Of a stretch of DNA of 64,000 bases, positions 23,241 to 32,974 are shown in pieces. A program made the translations under genes and the position numbers. The notes under the pieces are model-generated. The model was not told the DNA's origin. It searched no databases and was given only the letters and a program-made list of their open reading frames with translations. Origin of the DNA: Megaleporinus macrocephalus (taxonomy: Eukaryota; Chordata; Actinopteri; Characiformes; Anostomidae); contig CM038705.1 in assembly GCA_021613375.1 (NCBI GenBank), positions 5,435,864 through 5,499,863 on the forward strand. Direction: 5' to 3'. The number at the start of each line of letters is the position of its first letter. Within the stretch, counting starts at the first letter, position 1.

Positions 23241-23592
23241 GACGTCACACTGGAAGAAGAAGAAGATGATGAAAGAGACAAAGACGTAAAGAAGAGGAAG
23301 AAAAAGAAGAAGATAGTGAAGAAGACGAAGACGTGAAGAAGAGGAAGATGAAGAAGAAGAAGACTAGAATGAAGAAGAAGATAAAGATCAGAAAGAATAT
23401 ATTATAAAGAAGAAGAAGAAGAAGAAGAAGAGAATGAAGAAAAGAAAGATCAGGAAGAAGAAGAAGAAGAAGACAATGAAGATAATGAAGAAGACGAAGG
23501 CAGTGAGGAAGAGGAAGATGAAGAAGATGAAGACGTGAAGATGAGGAAGAAGAGAAAGATGAAGAAGTTAAAGAAGGAGAAAAAAATGAAGA
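23241..23592. repeat. Homopurine GAA/GAAGAAGA tract
   Basis: About 350 bases of almost pure A and G on the plus strand, built from GAA, GAAGAA and GATGAA words with a few T and C interruptions. Long mirror-like purine tracts of this kind can adopt triplex (H-DNA) structure. Confidence 0.9.
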
Positions 23593-23597
23593 TACTA

Positions 23598-24345
23598 AAT
23601 AATTAACATTAAATACAGAATAATTAATATTAGATGCTGAATAATTAACAATAAATACTGAATCAGTTCTGAATAATTCATAGTAGATACTGAATAATTA
23701 ACAATAGATACTGAATAATGAACAGTAAATACTGAATAATTAACAGTAAATACTGAATAATTAACAATAGATACTGAATAATTAACAGTAAATACTGAAT
23801 AATTAACAATAAATACTGAGTAATTAATGGTAAATTCTAAACAATTAACAGTAAATACTGAATAATTAATAGTAAATACAGAATCAGTTCTAGTAGCTAC
23901 TGCAAAACAAACAGTAAATATTATATATATTTAATAGTAGATACTGAATAATTAACAGTAAATACTAAATAATTAACAGTAAATACTAAATAATTAACAG
24001 TAAATACTAAATAATTAATAGATACTGAATAATTAGTAACTATTGAATCAGTTCTAGTAGATAATGAATAATTAACAGTAAATACTGAATAATTAACAGT
24101 ACATATTGAATAAATAATGGTAAATACAGAATAATTAAAAGTAAATACTTAATGATTAACAGTAAATACAGAATAATTAACAGTAAATACTGAATCAGTT
24201 CTAATAGATAATGAATAATTAACAGTAAATACTGAATAATTAACAGTAAATATTGAACAAATAATAGTAATTAAAAGTAAATACTTAATAATTAACAGCA
24301 AATACTGAATAATTAACAGTAAATACTGAATCAGTTCTAGTAGAT
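23598..24345. repeat. 21-bp minisatellite with TAATTA cores
   Basis: The unit AACAGTAAATACTGAATAAT plus one T repeats at 23721 and 23742 (21 bp); about 33 degenerate units, some with a CAGTTCTAGTAGAT insertion. Nearly every unit contains TAATTA, the core bound by many homeodomain proteins; this may have no function. Confidence 0.9.
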
Positions 24346-25020
24346 CCTGATGCTGAGTAAAAGAAGGGCACTGCTCCACTAGTTGACCCCCTGTCTCAGC
24401 TTTAAGGAGCTATTTTGGCGTATGTCCATAGATGGAGTAGCTGATACGGGAGGTTTGAGATGGTCTGGGGGAGATATGTGGAGCGCTGTGCTGGGTTTGG
24501 GTTTAAGTGTGGATTCAGGCTGATATTAAGGCCCCACACGCTGAGCTGATAAGCAGAGCAGATAACGTTACTCGGTAACGTACAGCGGCTGCTCCTACGA
24601 CTCTAACCTGAACACTGTTTCTCTGTGTCTGCAGGAGTGACAGTCAGCGCTGGCGATCACTGAAACAGACTGTAATCATGCTTGAACTGTACTCGCCCTG
24701 AAACCAGTGGAGATGTGTGGGACGTGAAGGTTCTAAGGTTTCACTCCGTATCACATTAGTGGCTGTAGGTCTATGAGGAGATGGTCTATTAGTGTTTGAA
24801 TTTTGATGAAAAGGTCTTGTGTAGAGTTTACGTTCAGCAGGAAATAAAATCATGTGTCCATGTCGAGGGGGTCCGGTGGTTGAACACCTACACTGTTAGA
24901 AAAAAGGTAGGGTTAGGGTTGCGACAATGCGAACATCCCCCTAAAGCAAGGGTGTTGCATTAGAATTCAGGCCAAGGTCTGGACCGTCATTATTTCTAAC
25001 GTGTGTTCTGGGGCTACAAA
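24346..25020. other. Intergenic with part of a local duplication
   Basis: Bases 24688-24765 (ACTCGCCCTGAAACCAGTGG...TTTCACTCCGTATCACATTA) are repeated at 25290-25368. A stretch at 24962-25012 (CAGGCCAAGGTCTGGACCGT) recurs at 47130-47165. No gene is seen. Confidence 0.5.
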
Positions 25021-25735
25021 AAAGCCTGGAAAAGTAAGCGGTACTAACAAAAAACAGCCGGAGGAGCAATTTGCCATTATGTCACATGACTGGGTATAAA
25101 CAAATAGCATTCTAGAGGGGCGGAGTCTCTCAGAAGCAATGACAGACAGAGGTTCTAGAGGGTCCATGAAAAATGTCATCCAAAAATTATCCCACCGTCT
25201 ACAGTACATGATACCCTCAAAAGATTCTGATAATCTGAAGAAATCCTAGTGTGCAAGGGACAAGGCCGACAGTCGATATTGGACAGATACTACACTCGCC
25301 TGAAATGAGTGGAGACGTGTGGAAGGTGAAGGTTCTATAGTTTCACTCTGTACCACATTAACACTTCATGAAAATGTTTAACCCTTTCAGAAGTAGATCA
25401 AAAAGTTGGGACGGGGGCAATAAAAGTAAGCGGTACTAACAAAAAACAGCTGCAGGAGCAATTTTTGCCACTATGTCACATGACTGGGTATAAAAAGGAG
25501 CATTCTAGAGGGGCGGAGTCTCTCAGAAGCAAAGACGGACAGAAGTTCTAGAGGGTCTATGTAAAAACAACATCCAATTATCCCACCGTCTACAGTACAT
25601 GATCCCCTCAAAAGATTTGGAGAACCTGGAGAAATCCTAGTGCACAAGGGACAAGGCCGACAGTCGATATTGGATGCTTGTGATCGTCAGGCTATCAGCT
25701 GGAACTGCATTAAAGGCTAAGCACCACTTATGGAC
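25021..25735 (+). pseudogene. Tc1-like transposon 5' half, two tandem broken copies
   Basis: Two copies (about 25021-25265 and 25430-25735) share AAGTAAGCGGTACTAACAAA, GGGCGGAGTCTCTCAGAAGC, CCCACCGTCTACAGTACATG and GGACAAGGCCGACAGTCGAT. The translated tail (residues like SGEILVRKGQGRQSI) matches the helix-turn-helix to linker region of a common fish Tc1-like transposase as I remember it. The initiator ATG expected before GACAGAGG is ACA or ACG here, and the catalytic domain is missing, so these copies cannot code for a transposase. Confidence 0.6.
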
Positions 25736-26835
25736 ACTCCTGGTGATTTCACGTTTTAGACACTGAAAATATAGAAACATGACTTAAAATGAAATTTGCT
25801 GCTTAATTTGCTTTAAAATAGATGATTTAAATTAAACTGATCGAAAAACTTGAGCTCACTATGGAAATTCCTGAACACTACCGTGTGACGTCACTGGTGG
25901 ACAACAGTGAACAGCGTCGCGGTACAACAGCACTATGACTGACTGGGACTGAGAATGTTCCAGAGCTGCTTCTTCAGATTCTGATGATATTTCTGAATTT
26001 GAATCTGAAAGAGCTGTAATGTAGAAATAGACCACCATATCACCACCATATCCTAATACTTTTAGTCAAACCACACCCACAACAGCAGCTCATCCTAAGT
26101 GTAAACAGTATCTAGCTAAATAACCAACATTATTCACGACAACACCCTAGCAACCAGCTAAACTCAGATATAGAGGTACAGTTATTGTAGTAAATATGAA
26201 TAAAGTGGACTCTATAAATCTTCATAACTCAACTACGTTAGCTTAGCATAACTTGAGCCACCAAACTTAGCAAGTAAAGCTAATGTTAGCGAACATCAGC
26301 TAAAGCAGGCTCAGTAACTGAGCTTACCTGGTTTACCTCCTTGTACACGGAGGCTCTTGAACAACTCTCGCTGGTTTTCTTACACGCCCATATTGTTAAA
26401 CAGCGTCGTGTAAGCCTACGTCCCATAGTTGTGATAATCTTCAGACGTGAAATGATCTACAGATGGTGGAGTGAGAGGACGGGCCTTTTCGATGTGCCGG
26501 TTTAAAGTTGACAGGTTTAGTCCACTTTCTGGATATTTGGGGGTCTTTGGGTCATTTGTGCACAGGGGTCCACTGTACATCCAATTACTGCAGCCAGAAA
26601 CAACAACACCTTTCTGTCAGTGTGTATTACCGTAAGTGCATCTTCTAGCATTGTTGTCCACCATCTACGTCACACACATAACGCCTATGCCAGTTTCCGA
26701 ACAGTGGGCGGAGCTAAACATTCTTTTAAGCCGTATTTCTTGACTTTATAAAAAATATTTCTTTTTCTGATTTTTAATAACCACAAGTTAGGATCACAAA
26801 CTCTGCTCTATTTATGTGTTTGACATTTTCATATT
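25736..26835 (+). mobile_element. Insertion that splits the Tc1-like relic
   Basis: The Tc1-like sequence stops after AACTGCATTAAAG near 25715 and resumes near 26845 with CAGAAACACTTCCAGAACTC. In between are inverted matches: GTGTGACGTCACTGGTGGAC near 25882 and, on the minus strand, GTGTGACGTAGATGGTGGAC near 26665, both followed by AACA-TG. This supports a DNA element of about 0.8-1.1 kb nested in the older relic. The exact ends and target duplication are unclear. Confidence 0.5.
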
Positions 26836-26940
26836 AGCTGGTGCTCCCTCAGAAACACTTCCAGAACTCACTGTCTGTGAACATTGTTCCATCCACAAGT
26901 ACAAGCTAAAGCTGTGTCAGCAAAGAAGAAGCAAAGACTC
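26836..26940 (+). pseudogene. Tc1-like transposase fragment, continuation after the nested insertion
   Basis: The frame includes ELTVCEHCSIHKYKLKLCQQ, which lines up with the segment linking the second helix-turn-helix to the catalytic domain in fish Tc1-like transposases. It ends before any DDE catalytic residues. Confidence 0.5.
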
Positions 26941-26989
26941 CACCATGGCTGTAATTGGAGGCCAAAATCTTCTCAAACCTATCATAAAA

Positions 26990-28095
26990 AACGTCTCAGG
27001 CATCAGAGAATGTATTTATAACCATTTACTGTAATAACTTTCTGGGAGGGAGCTTTTTGAGGTGGACGTCTGTTTCCATTCACCACCACTGTGGACAGTT
27101 CTGCAACCTCAGCAATTAAAACGACTGTATATCTAGTTAGTATGTCTTATTATTTGTCTTATTTGGAGATGGTAGTATGCTTATTATTAGATTATTTTAC
27201 TTATTTTGTGTCTGTTTGAGTGATTTTAGTACGATATGATCACAATAGACTAGCAGATAATATAGCATGTTTAAAAAAATGTGCTTGAGAGTGTGTAATA
27301 AAAGTAAATCTAAAACAAGCGTAATTAGTTAGAACTAAGTTGCATAGTCTTGTAATAAGCTCACAACGATCATTTATAAGACATAGTAAATATATATAAA
27401 ACGGTTTGACCTGTCAAGATATCATTTCTTACCGTGTTAATGATTTTGTTTGTTTTGTATCTTCAATCTTCCATCTACAGTACAAAATACCTTCAAAAGG
27501 TTAAGACATCTGGAGAAATCCTTGTGCGCAAGGGACAAGGCCGACAGTCGATATTAGACACTCGTATATTAAGGCTTCAGTGAATGTATTTATAATTATT
27601 TACTGTAATAACTTTCTGGGCGGGAGCTTTTTGAGGTGGAGGTCTGGTTCCATTCACCACCACAGTGAACAGTTCTGCAACCTCGGCAATTAAAATGGTC
27701 GTATATCATGTTAATACATCTTATATGTCTTATCTGGAAACTAAGTTACATAGTTTTGTAATAAACTCACAACGGAAATAGGTATAAATAAATAGGTATA
27801 AAACCATTTGACCTGTCAAGATATAATTTCTTACTGTGTTAATGACCTTGTTTGTTTTGTTTTGTGTCTCCAATCTTCCATCTACAGTACATAATTCCAT
27901 CAAATGGTTGAGACATCTGGAGAAATCCTTGTGCGCAAGGGACAAGGCCGACAGTCGATATTGGACGCTCGTACATTAAGGCTTTAGGGATCATTTATAA
28001 GACATTTTAAACAGATATAAAAATGTTTGACCTGTCAAGATATAATTTCTTGCCATGTTAATGACTTTGTTCATTTTGTTTTGTATCTCCTAAAC
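26990..28095 (+). repeat. Local tandem multiplication of a TE mosaic
   Basis: Blocks recur at offsets of about 410-590 bases. TTACTGTAATAACTTTCTGG is at about 27027 and 27600. TTTGACCTGTCAAGATATAA-type blocks are at about 27406, 27810 and 28028. The Tc1-like piece ATCTGGAGAAATCCTTGTGC is at about 27508 and 27915. The second and third Tc1 pieces keep the RKGQGRQSI-coding segment, so the transposase scrap was copied along. A diverged relative of the first block lies at 54890-55005 on the opposite strand. Confidence 0.7.
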
Positions 28096-28319
28096 AGCAA
28101 CTTTACAAGAGAGGACAAAAACCGGGACACTCAGGAGCAAAGGTAAGATCCATTAGCAGGCTTGTTTATTAAATGACCACAGAGTAGAGTGGATAGCCTG
28201 GTACTGGGCTGGGCAGAGACCGGGAAAGCCAGGGAACCAGGGTGCCAGTCGTGTTCAGCTAGATGTTCTGTGGGGGAACAGGCGGTGCAGAGTAGACAGT
28301 TAGCAGTGGTAACGCTCTG

Positions 28320-28604
28320 TAGCGTTGTCCAGGAGTCCTGTCTGAGCAGTGAATAGAGCAGACCCTCCATAGCGTTGTTCAAGAGTAATGTGTGAGCAGT
28401 GAATAGAGCAGGCCCTCCGTAGCGTTCTCCAGGAGTCCTGTCTGAGCAGTGAATAGAGCAGACCCTCCATAGCGTTGTCCAGGAGGCCTGTCCGAGCAGT
28501 GAATAGAGCAGACCCTTTGTAGCGTTGTCCAGGAGTCCTGTCCTAGCTGTGAATAGAGCAGACCCTCCGTAGCGTTGTCCAGGAGTCCTGTCTGAGCAGT
28601 GACC
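28320..28604. repeat. 50-bp tandem array, six units
   Basis: AGCGTTGTCC-type landmarks start at 28321, 28371, 28421, 28471, 28521 and 28571, an exact 50-bp period. Each unit holds CAGGAGTCCTGTCTGAGCAG and TGAATAGAGCAGACCCTCC. Confidence 0.93.
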
Positions 28605-28605
28605 G

Positions 28606-28640
28606 ACCTTGCCCTTGCCCTTGCCCTTGCCCTTGCCCTC
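28606..28640. repeat. (TTGCCC)n hexanucleotide run
   Basis: About five CTTGCC repeats directly after the 50-bp array. The minus strand is a GGGCAA repeat with G-quadruplex potential. Confidence 0.85.
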
Positions 28641-28650
28641 CAGTTTGGGT

Positions 28651-28689
28651 CAAGTTATGTCTGCTTTTCTCCAAAGCAGACATAACTTG
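28651..28689. other. Perfect 17-bp inverted repeat (hairpin)
   Basis: CAAGTTATGTCTGCTTT at 28651-28667 and its exact reverse complement at 28673-28689 are separated by a five-base loop TCTCC. There is no run of T after it and no nearby gene, so I do not call it a terminator or microRNA. Confidence 0.9.
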
Positions 28690-28945
28690 GCTGGACTTGA
28701 AGAGGGCTTGAGAACCCAGTAGACGGCGCAAGATACATACAATGTACATACACTCACTACCAAGCACTGAACGAAGAGTGTGAATGGTGAGTCAATGAGA
28801 GACAGGTGGCTAACACGAGAAAGCACGAACAGGAAACAGGTGATGGGGAGGAAACAGGGGGGCGGAGTCAAGGAACACAAGATATGCACAAACCACATAG
28901 CAGTGACCTAGAACCCTATCCAACTCAGACAAAACCTTCACACCA

Positions 28946-29100
28946 TCCTTACTTTTAATGTAAGTCAATGGAACCAGATTTTATTTCTATTGGTCCATTC
29001 ATGGTGAAATAGTTATACAATGTAAAAGTGTTGAAATAACATAGAAAAAAAAAAAAAATAAAAATTGAGATACATATTTTTCTGGACAGTGATGATATAC
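28946..29100 (+). mobile_element. R3 dispersed repeat, copy 3
   Basis: It contains AATGTAAGTCAATGGAACCA, TATTGGTCCATT and a GACAGTGATGATATA end. A related scrap (AACTTTACAAGAGAGGACAA) lies at 28100. Confidence 0.75.
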
Positions 29101-29835
29101 TATTATGCAACATTTGTAGCTTATGTCGTCACTTGATTCCATTTAAGTTCTGCAGTAAGATGACAGACCGTTAGTGGTTTAACAGCCTGCCGTTGCTGTT
29201 CCCGTGCCTGGAGGCCACTGCTGCCGAGTTCTCCACCCATTAACAAGTTTATACTGTGTTCTAGAGCGGCAGGGCGCCGCTGGCATTCTCGGTGAAGATG
29301 AAACGTGGGACGTAAGGCGGTGCGCTCTGAAACCGGCGACCCTGCCCGGCTCTGAACAAGGTTCTACTTGCTCGGGATTAAAGTGAAGCTGAACTTCCTG
29401 CTGCGTACATACATATGATTCAGCGGCAGCGTATAGTTCCCAGAATGCACACTCAGAGCTGAGTCAGTACTAGCAGAACCGTGTGTGAGTGGAGGGGAGA
29501 GGGGGAGTCGGGGGAGGTGGGTGATGGCGGGGGGTGGGGGTGGGTAACGTTGCTCTTGGCTCGTGTTCTGGAATTCGAGTAAGGCCTGAACTGAGCTGGA
29601 GGTAAATGTGCCATCAGCCCGAGTCTGACGGCTTGCAGAGCTTTATTCGTTTATTCGAGGCGATTAACGACGTCGAGGTGGATCCAAAGTCAACACTGCG
29701 TAAACGGAGAGTGGAGATCGGGAGGCGTGCGCTCTCGGGTTTAGATCACATCCTATACTCTCACTAGAGTTTCCTTACACAGACTGCAGTACAGCAGAAT
29801 TTAGAATTTAGAACTGCTGACCATTCGTGTTTGCA
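29101..29835. other. Intergenic, no gene supported
   Basis: Non-repetitive, GC-richer near 29190-29400, with a G-rich stretch at 29490-29560. A 60-residue frame at 29204-29386 has no domain. Confidence 0.4.
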
Positions 29836-31230
29836 CACGGAGGAATTTGATCTCCTATCTGTGCAGTGAAACACACACACACTACAGGGCAGTGAAACAC
29901 CCACATACACACACAGGCTAGTGAACACACACTAGTTAACACACACACACACACTAGTGAACACACACACACTAGAAGGCAGTGTAACACCCACATACAC
30001 ACACATATACTAGTGAACACAAAAATTAGGGGGCAGCGCTTAGTGTGTATGTTCACTAGTGTGTGTATATGTGGGTGTTTCACTGCCTCATGGTGTGTGT
30101 GTTTACTAGTGGGTATGTTAACTAGTGTGTGTGTTAACTAGTGTGTGTATATGTGGGTGTTTCACTGCCTCCTGATGTGTGTTCACTAGTGTGTGTTTGT
30201 GTATTCACTAGTGTGTGTGTCCACTAGTATGTATATATGTGTTTGTTCACTAGTGTGTTTGTTCACTAGTGTTTGTGTGTTCACTAGTGTGTGTATATCT
30301 GGGTGGTTCACTGCCTCGTAGTGTGTGTTCACTAGTGTGTGTGTGTTCACTAGTGTGTGTTCACTGATGTGTGTGTGTTCACTAGTGTTAGTATATCTGG
30401 GTGATTCACTGCCTCTTAGTGTGTGTTCACTAGTGTGTGTCCGTCCACTAGTGTGTGTTTGTTCACTAGTGTGTGTATATGTGCTTGTTTCACTGCCTCC
30501 TGATGTGTGTGTTCACTAGTGTGTGTTCGTGTATTCACTAGTGTGTGCGTCCACTAGTATGTATATATGTGTGTTTGTTCACTAGTGTGTTTGTTCACTA
30601 GTGTGTGTATATCTGGGTGGTTCACTGCCTGCTAATGTGTGTTCACTAGTGTGTGTGTTCACTAGTGGGTGTGTTCACTAGTGTATGTTCACTGATGTGT
30701 GTGTGTGTGTGTGTGTTTACTGTGTGTGTATATCTGGGTGGTTCACTGCTTCTTATTGTGTGTTCACTAGTGTGTGTGTGTCCACTAGTGTGTGTTTGTT
30801 CACTAGTGTGTGTATATCTGGATGGTTCACTGCCTCCTAGTGTGTGTGTTCACTAGTGTGTGTTTTGTGTTCACTAGTGTGTGTGTGTTCACTAGTGCGT
30901 GTATATCTGTTTCACTGCCCCATAGTGTGTTCACTAGTGTGTGTGTTCACACGTGTGTGTATTCACTAGTGTGTGTGTTTGTGTTTACTAGTGTGTTCAC
31001 TGCCTCCTAGTGTATGTGTATCTTCACTCTTGTGTGTTCACTAGTGTGTGCGTTCACTAATGTGTGTATATCTGAGTGTTTTACTGCCTCCTATTGTGTG
31101 TGTTCATTAGTGTGTGTGTATGTTCACTATTGTGTGTTCACTAGTATGTGTGTATGTGAGTGTTTGACTGCATGGATGAGTTAAATGCAGAGATCAAATT
31201 TTCTGGCAATTAGTTGTTAAATGTCTAATT
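29836..31230. repeat. SINE-derived GTGTTCACTAGTGTGT minisatellite arranged as an inverted repeat
   Basis: The left part (29836-30020) reads CACTAGTGAACACACACAC and the right part (from about 30040) reads the complement. At both outer edges lies the same tail: minus-strand CACTGCACAGATAGGAGATC at the left and plus-strand GACTGCATGGATGAGTTAAA...GCAGAGATCAAATTTT at 31168-31203. This tail, with TTTCACTGCC and CACTAGTGTG, is the 3' part of the SINE whose head is at 39145-39310. The right arm is expanded to about 1.1 kb. Frames rich in V, C, S and L here are artefacts. Confidence 0.75.
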
Positions 31231-31935
31231 GTATTAATTGGGAAACAAGGTGGTTATTTTATGGTATGGCTGTAGCTGGGAACAGGAATGTGCAGCAAAT
31301 CTAAATGTTTTAATGGTTTATGCAAAACCAGTACTTTTAAATATGGCAAATATTAATGTTATGGAAATGATTAGCTATAATAAGCCATTATGTGTATATT
31401 TTTATACATAACGGACTTGTTAATATTCCCAGTGCAGGTCAGCGTAATCCATTTCCCTTCTCTTGATTTCATCCAATGCAGATAAATAGCTACAAACTGG
31501 TCTTTATTATGTGGCGTGATAAAACAGTCCAGTGAAACCTGATGGGCCATATCCATTATTGTTATATTTGCTTACATACACAGTGCCCCGAATGCTTCTT
31601 CACTCATAAGTGACTGTTAAATGGTACAGCGAGCACCACTCTGAACACTCTCTCTCTCTCCATTAAGATGATCTTAACGCTAGGGTGCTCTTAGGGAACG
31701 CAGCCCCGGCCAGGCCAGTTAAAACCTTCTTGTGGGTAGTGGAAACATCTGTGGTCAGTTATATGAGTTGCAAAAGTTTGGGGACCCCAGTTGTAACTGC
31801 TATAACAGGGTCAGTTGGTCAGTTTGCTTGTCTATTGATGCCGTTCACGCTCACATTGACGCATCTCAGTTTCTGTGCTGATGTTAACACACTGAATAAA
31901 ACTATGAACTATGAATGTATATTAATGTTGCTGCC
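31231..31935. other. Intergenic, no feature recognised
   Basis: Unique sequence with a short CT run at about 31647. A frame starting at 31685 stays open only by running into the (AT)n tract. Confidence 0.45.
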
Positions 31936-32016
31936 CAAAGAAGTTGTGTCTCAAAAAATAGTAACTTTACAGGAGAGGCCAAAAACTGCAGTCACTTTCA
32001 ATGTAAGTCAATGGAA

Positions 32017-32020
<4 letters not shown>
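31936..32020 (+). mobile_element. R3 dispersed repeat, copy 4 (truncated by AT tract)
   Basis: CTTTACAGGAGAGGCCAAAA and CAATGTAAGTCAATGGAACC match R3; the sequence then turns directly into (AT)n. Confidence 0.75.

Positions 32021-32092
<72 letters not shown>
32019..32092. repeat. (AT)n microsatellite
   Basis: About 36 uninterrupted AT repeats inside an R3 copy. Confidence 0.95.
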
Positions 32093-32123
32093 TATTTTAA
32101 AGCAGACAACATTAGACTGTATA

Positions 32124-32375
32124 AACGCTGCACTCTTAAAAAGTTGGTTCTTTAAGGATACTTTCGTAAAGACAGTGGTTCTATATAAAACCATGAGCAC
32201 TCAAAGAAACATCTGCATGCTTAAATGGTTCTTTGCATGAGGATAAGGTTCTTCAGACTGATGAGGAATGTGTAGTATAAAGTTCCTAGAAATGGTTCTA
32301 CATAGTGCCAAAATGGGTTCTAGTTATGATGTTCCGCTTGTAACAGTAGAAGAACACTCTTATTTTTTGGCATAA
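32124..32375 (+). mobile_element. GGTTCTTT-type MITE, probable hAT-like
   Basis: It starts with CACTCTTAAAAAGTTGGTTC and ends with GTAGAAGAACACTCTTATTT, giving an imperfect inverted pair around CACTCTTA / AAGAGTG. Repeated TGGTTCT words inside match a common fish MITE with AAGGTTCTTT motifs. No coding frame. Confidence 0.5.
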
Positions 32376-32974
32376 ATATGGATTTGTGTGGAACTCAGTG
32401 GTTTGGTGTCCATGTCTCTCAGCTGCTGTGGTTCACGGCAAAAGAAAGGAAAACGCTCACCGCTGCCGTCTGTGGAATGTGGCCACTTAAGGTGGGCGAA
32501 TACAGTACCGCTCAATTGAATACAATGAAACATCCAGTTTTCCATCAACTGCAAACATGTGGACGTGGAATCAGACTCAAAGATGTGGGAAATGTCAGGA
32601 TTGCAAATTCTTATTAAATAAATTAATGAATGAATTAATAAGTTAATTAATAGAGTAATTCATAAATAATAAATAATAATAATGATAGAAAGATATACAT
32701 GATATTGTAATTTAAGCCTTGTGAAAAGCCCACATTTGTTTGTTTCAAAGAGGAGCTTATACTTTACTTTTGTTTTATTTTTTATTACTTTTATTAATTA
32801 TTATTTATTAATTACATTTTTATAAATCCACTTTTACATTGAATATGCAGCTCAAATTGTTTTACAGTTAGTAGTTACAGTTAGGACTGATCTGAGATCT
32901 GTTTAGTGTGTGTTAGGATCCCAGCTGCTGTGGTCTGGACCAGCTGGACTGTATTCTTAGGAACTTCAGTAAGA
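32376..32974. other. Intergenic, AT-rich in the second half
   Basis: Bases 32610-32840 are AT-rich with TTAATTAAT words. The last part (32880-32974) leads into the 22-bp array and is also the source of its first unit. Confidence 0.45.

Larger units (their letters stand above)
28130..28945 (-). mobile_element. Possible LTR-type retroelement remnant
   Basis: The minus strand of 28780-28940 reads like the promoter side of fish Gypsy-type LTRs (ACTCCGCC...CACCTGTTTCCTGTT), and 28160-28320 is GC-richer and unique. No gag, protease or reverse transcriptase is visible. This is a weak call based on remembered style rather than on a clear terminal repeat. Confidence 0.25.

Noticed and set aside
22387..23281. 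Minus-strand frames of 120 and 143 residues as transposase or host gene
   Set aside because: No motif could be matched; the serine-rich start of the second is just the GAA tract.
24902..24925. Telomere-like GGGTTAGGGTT
   Set aside because: Fewer than three units and no continuation; short matches like this are expected by chance and in interspersed repeats.
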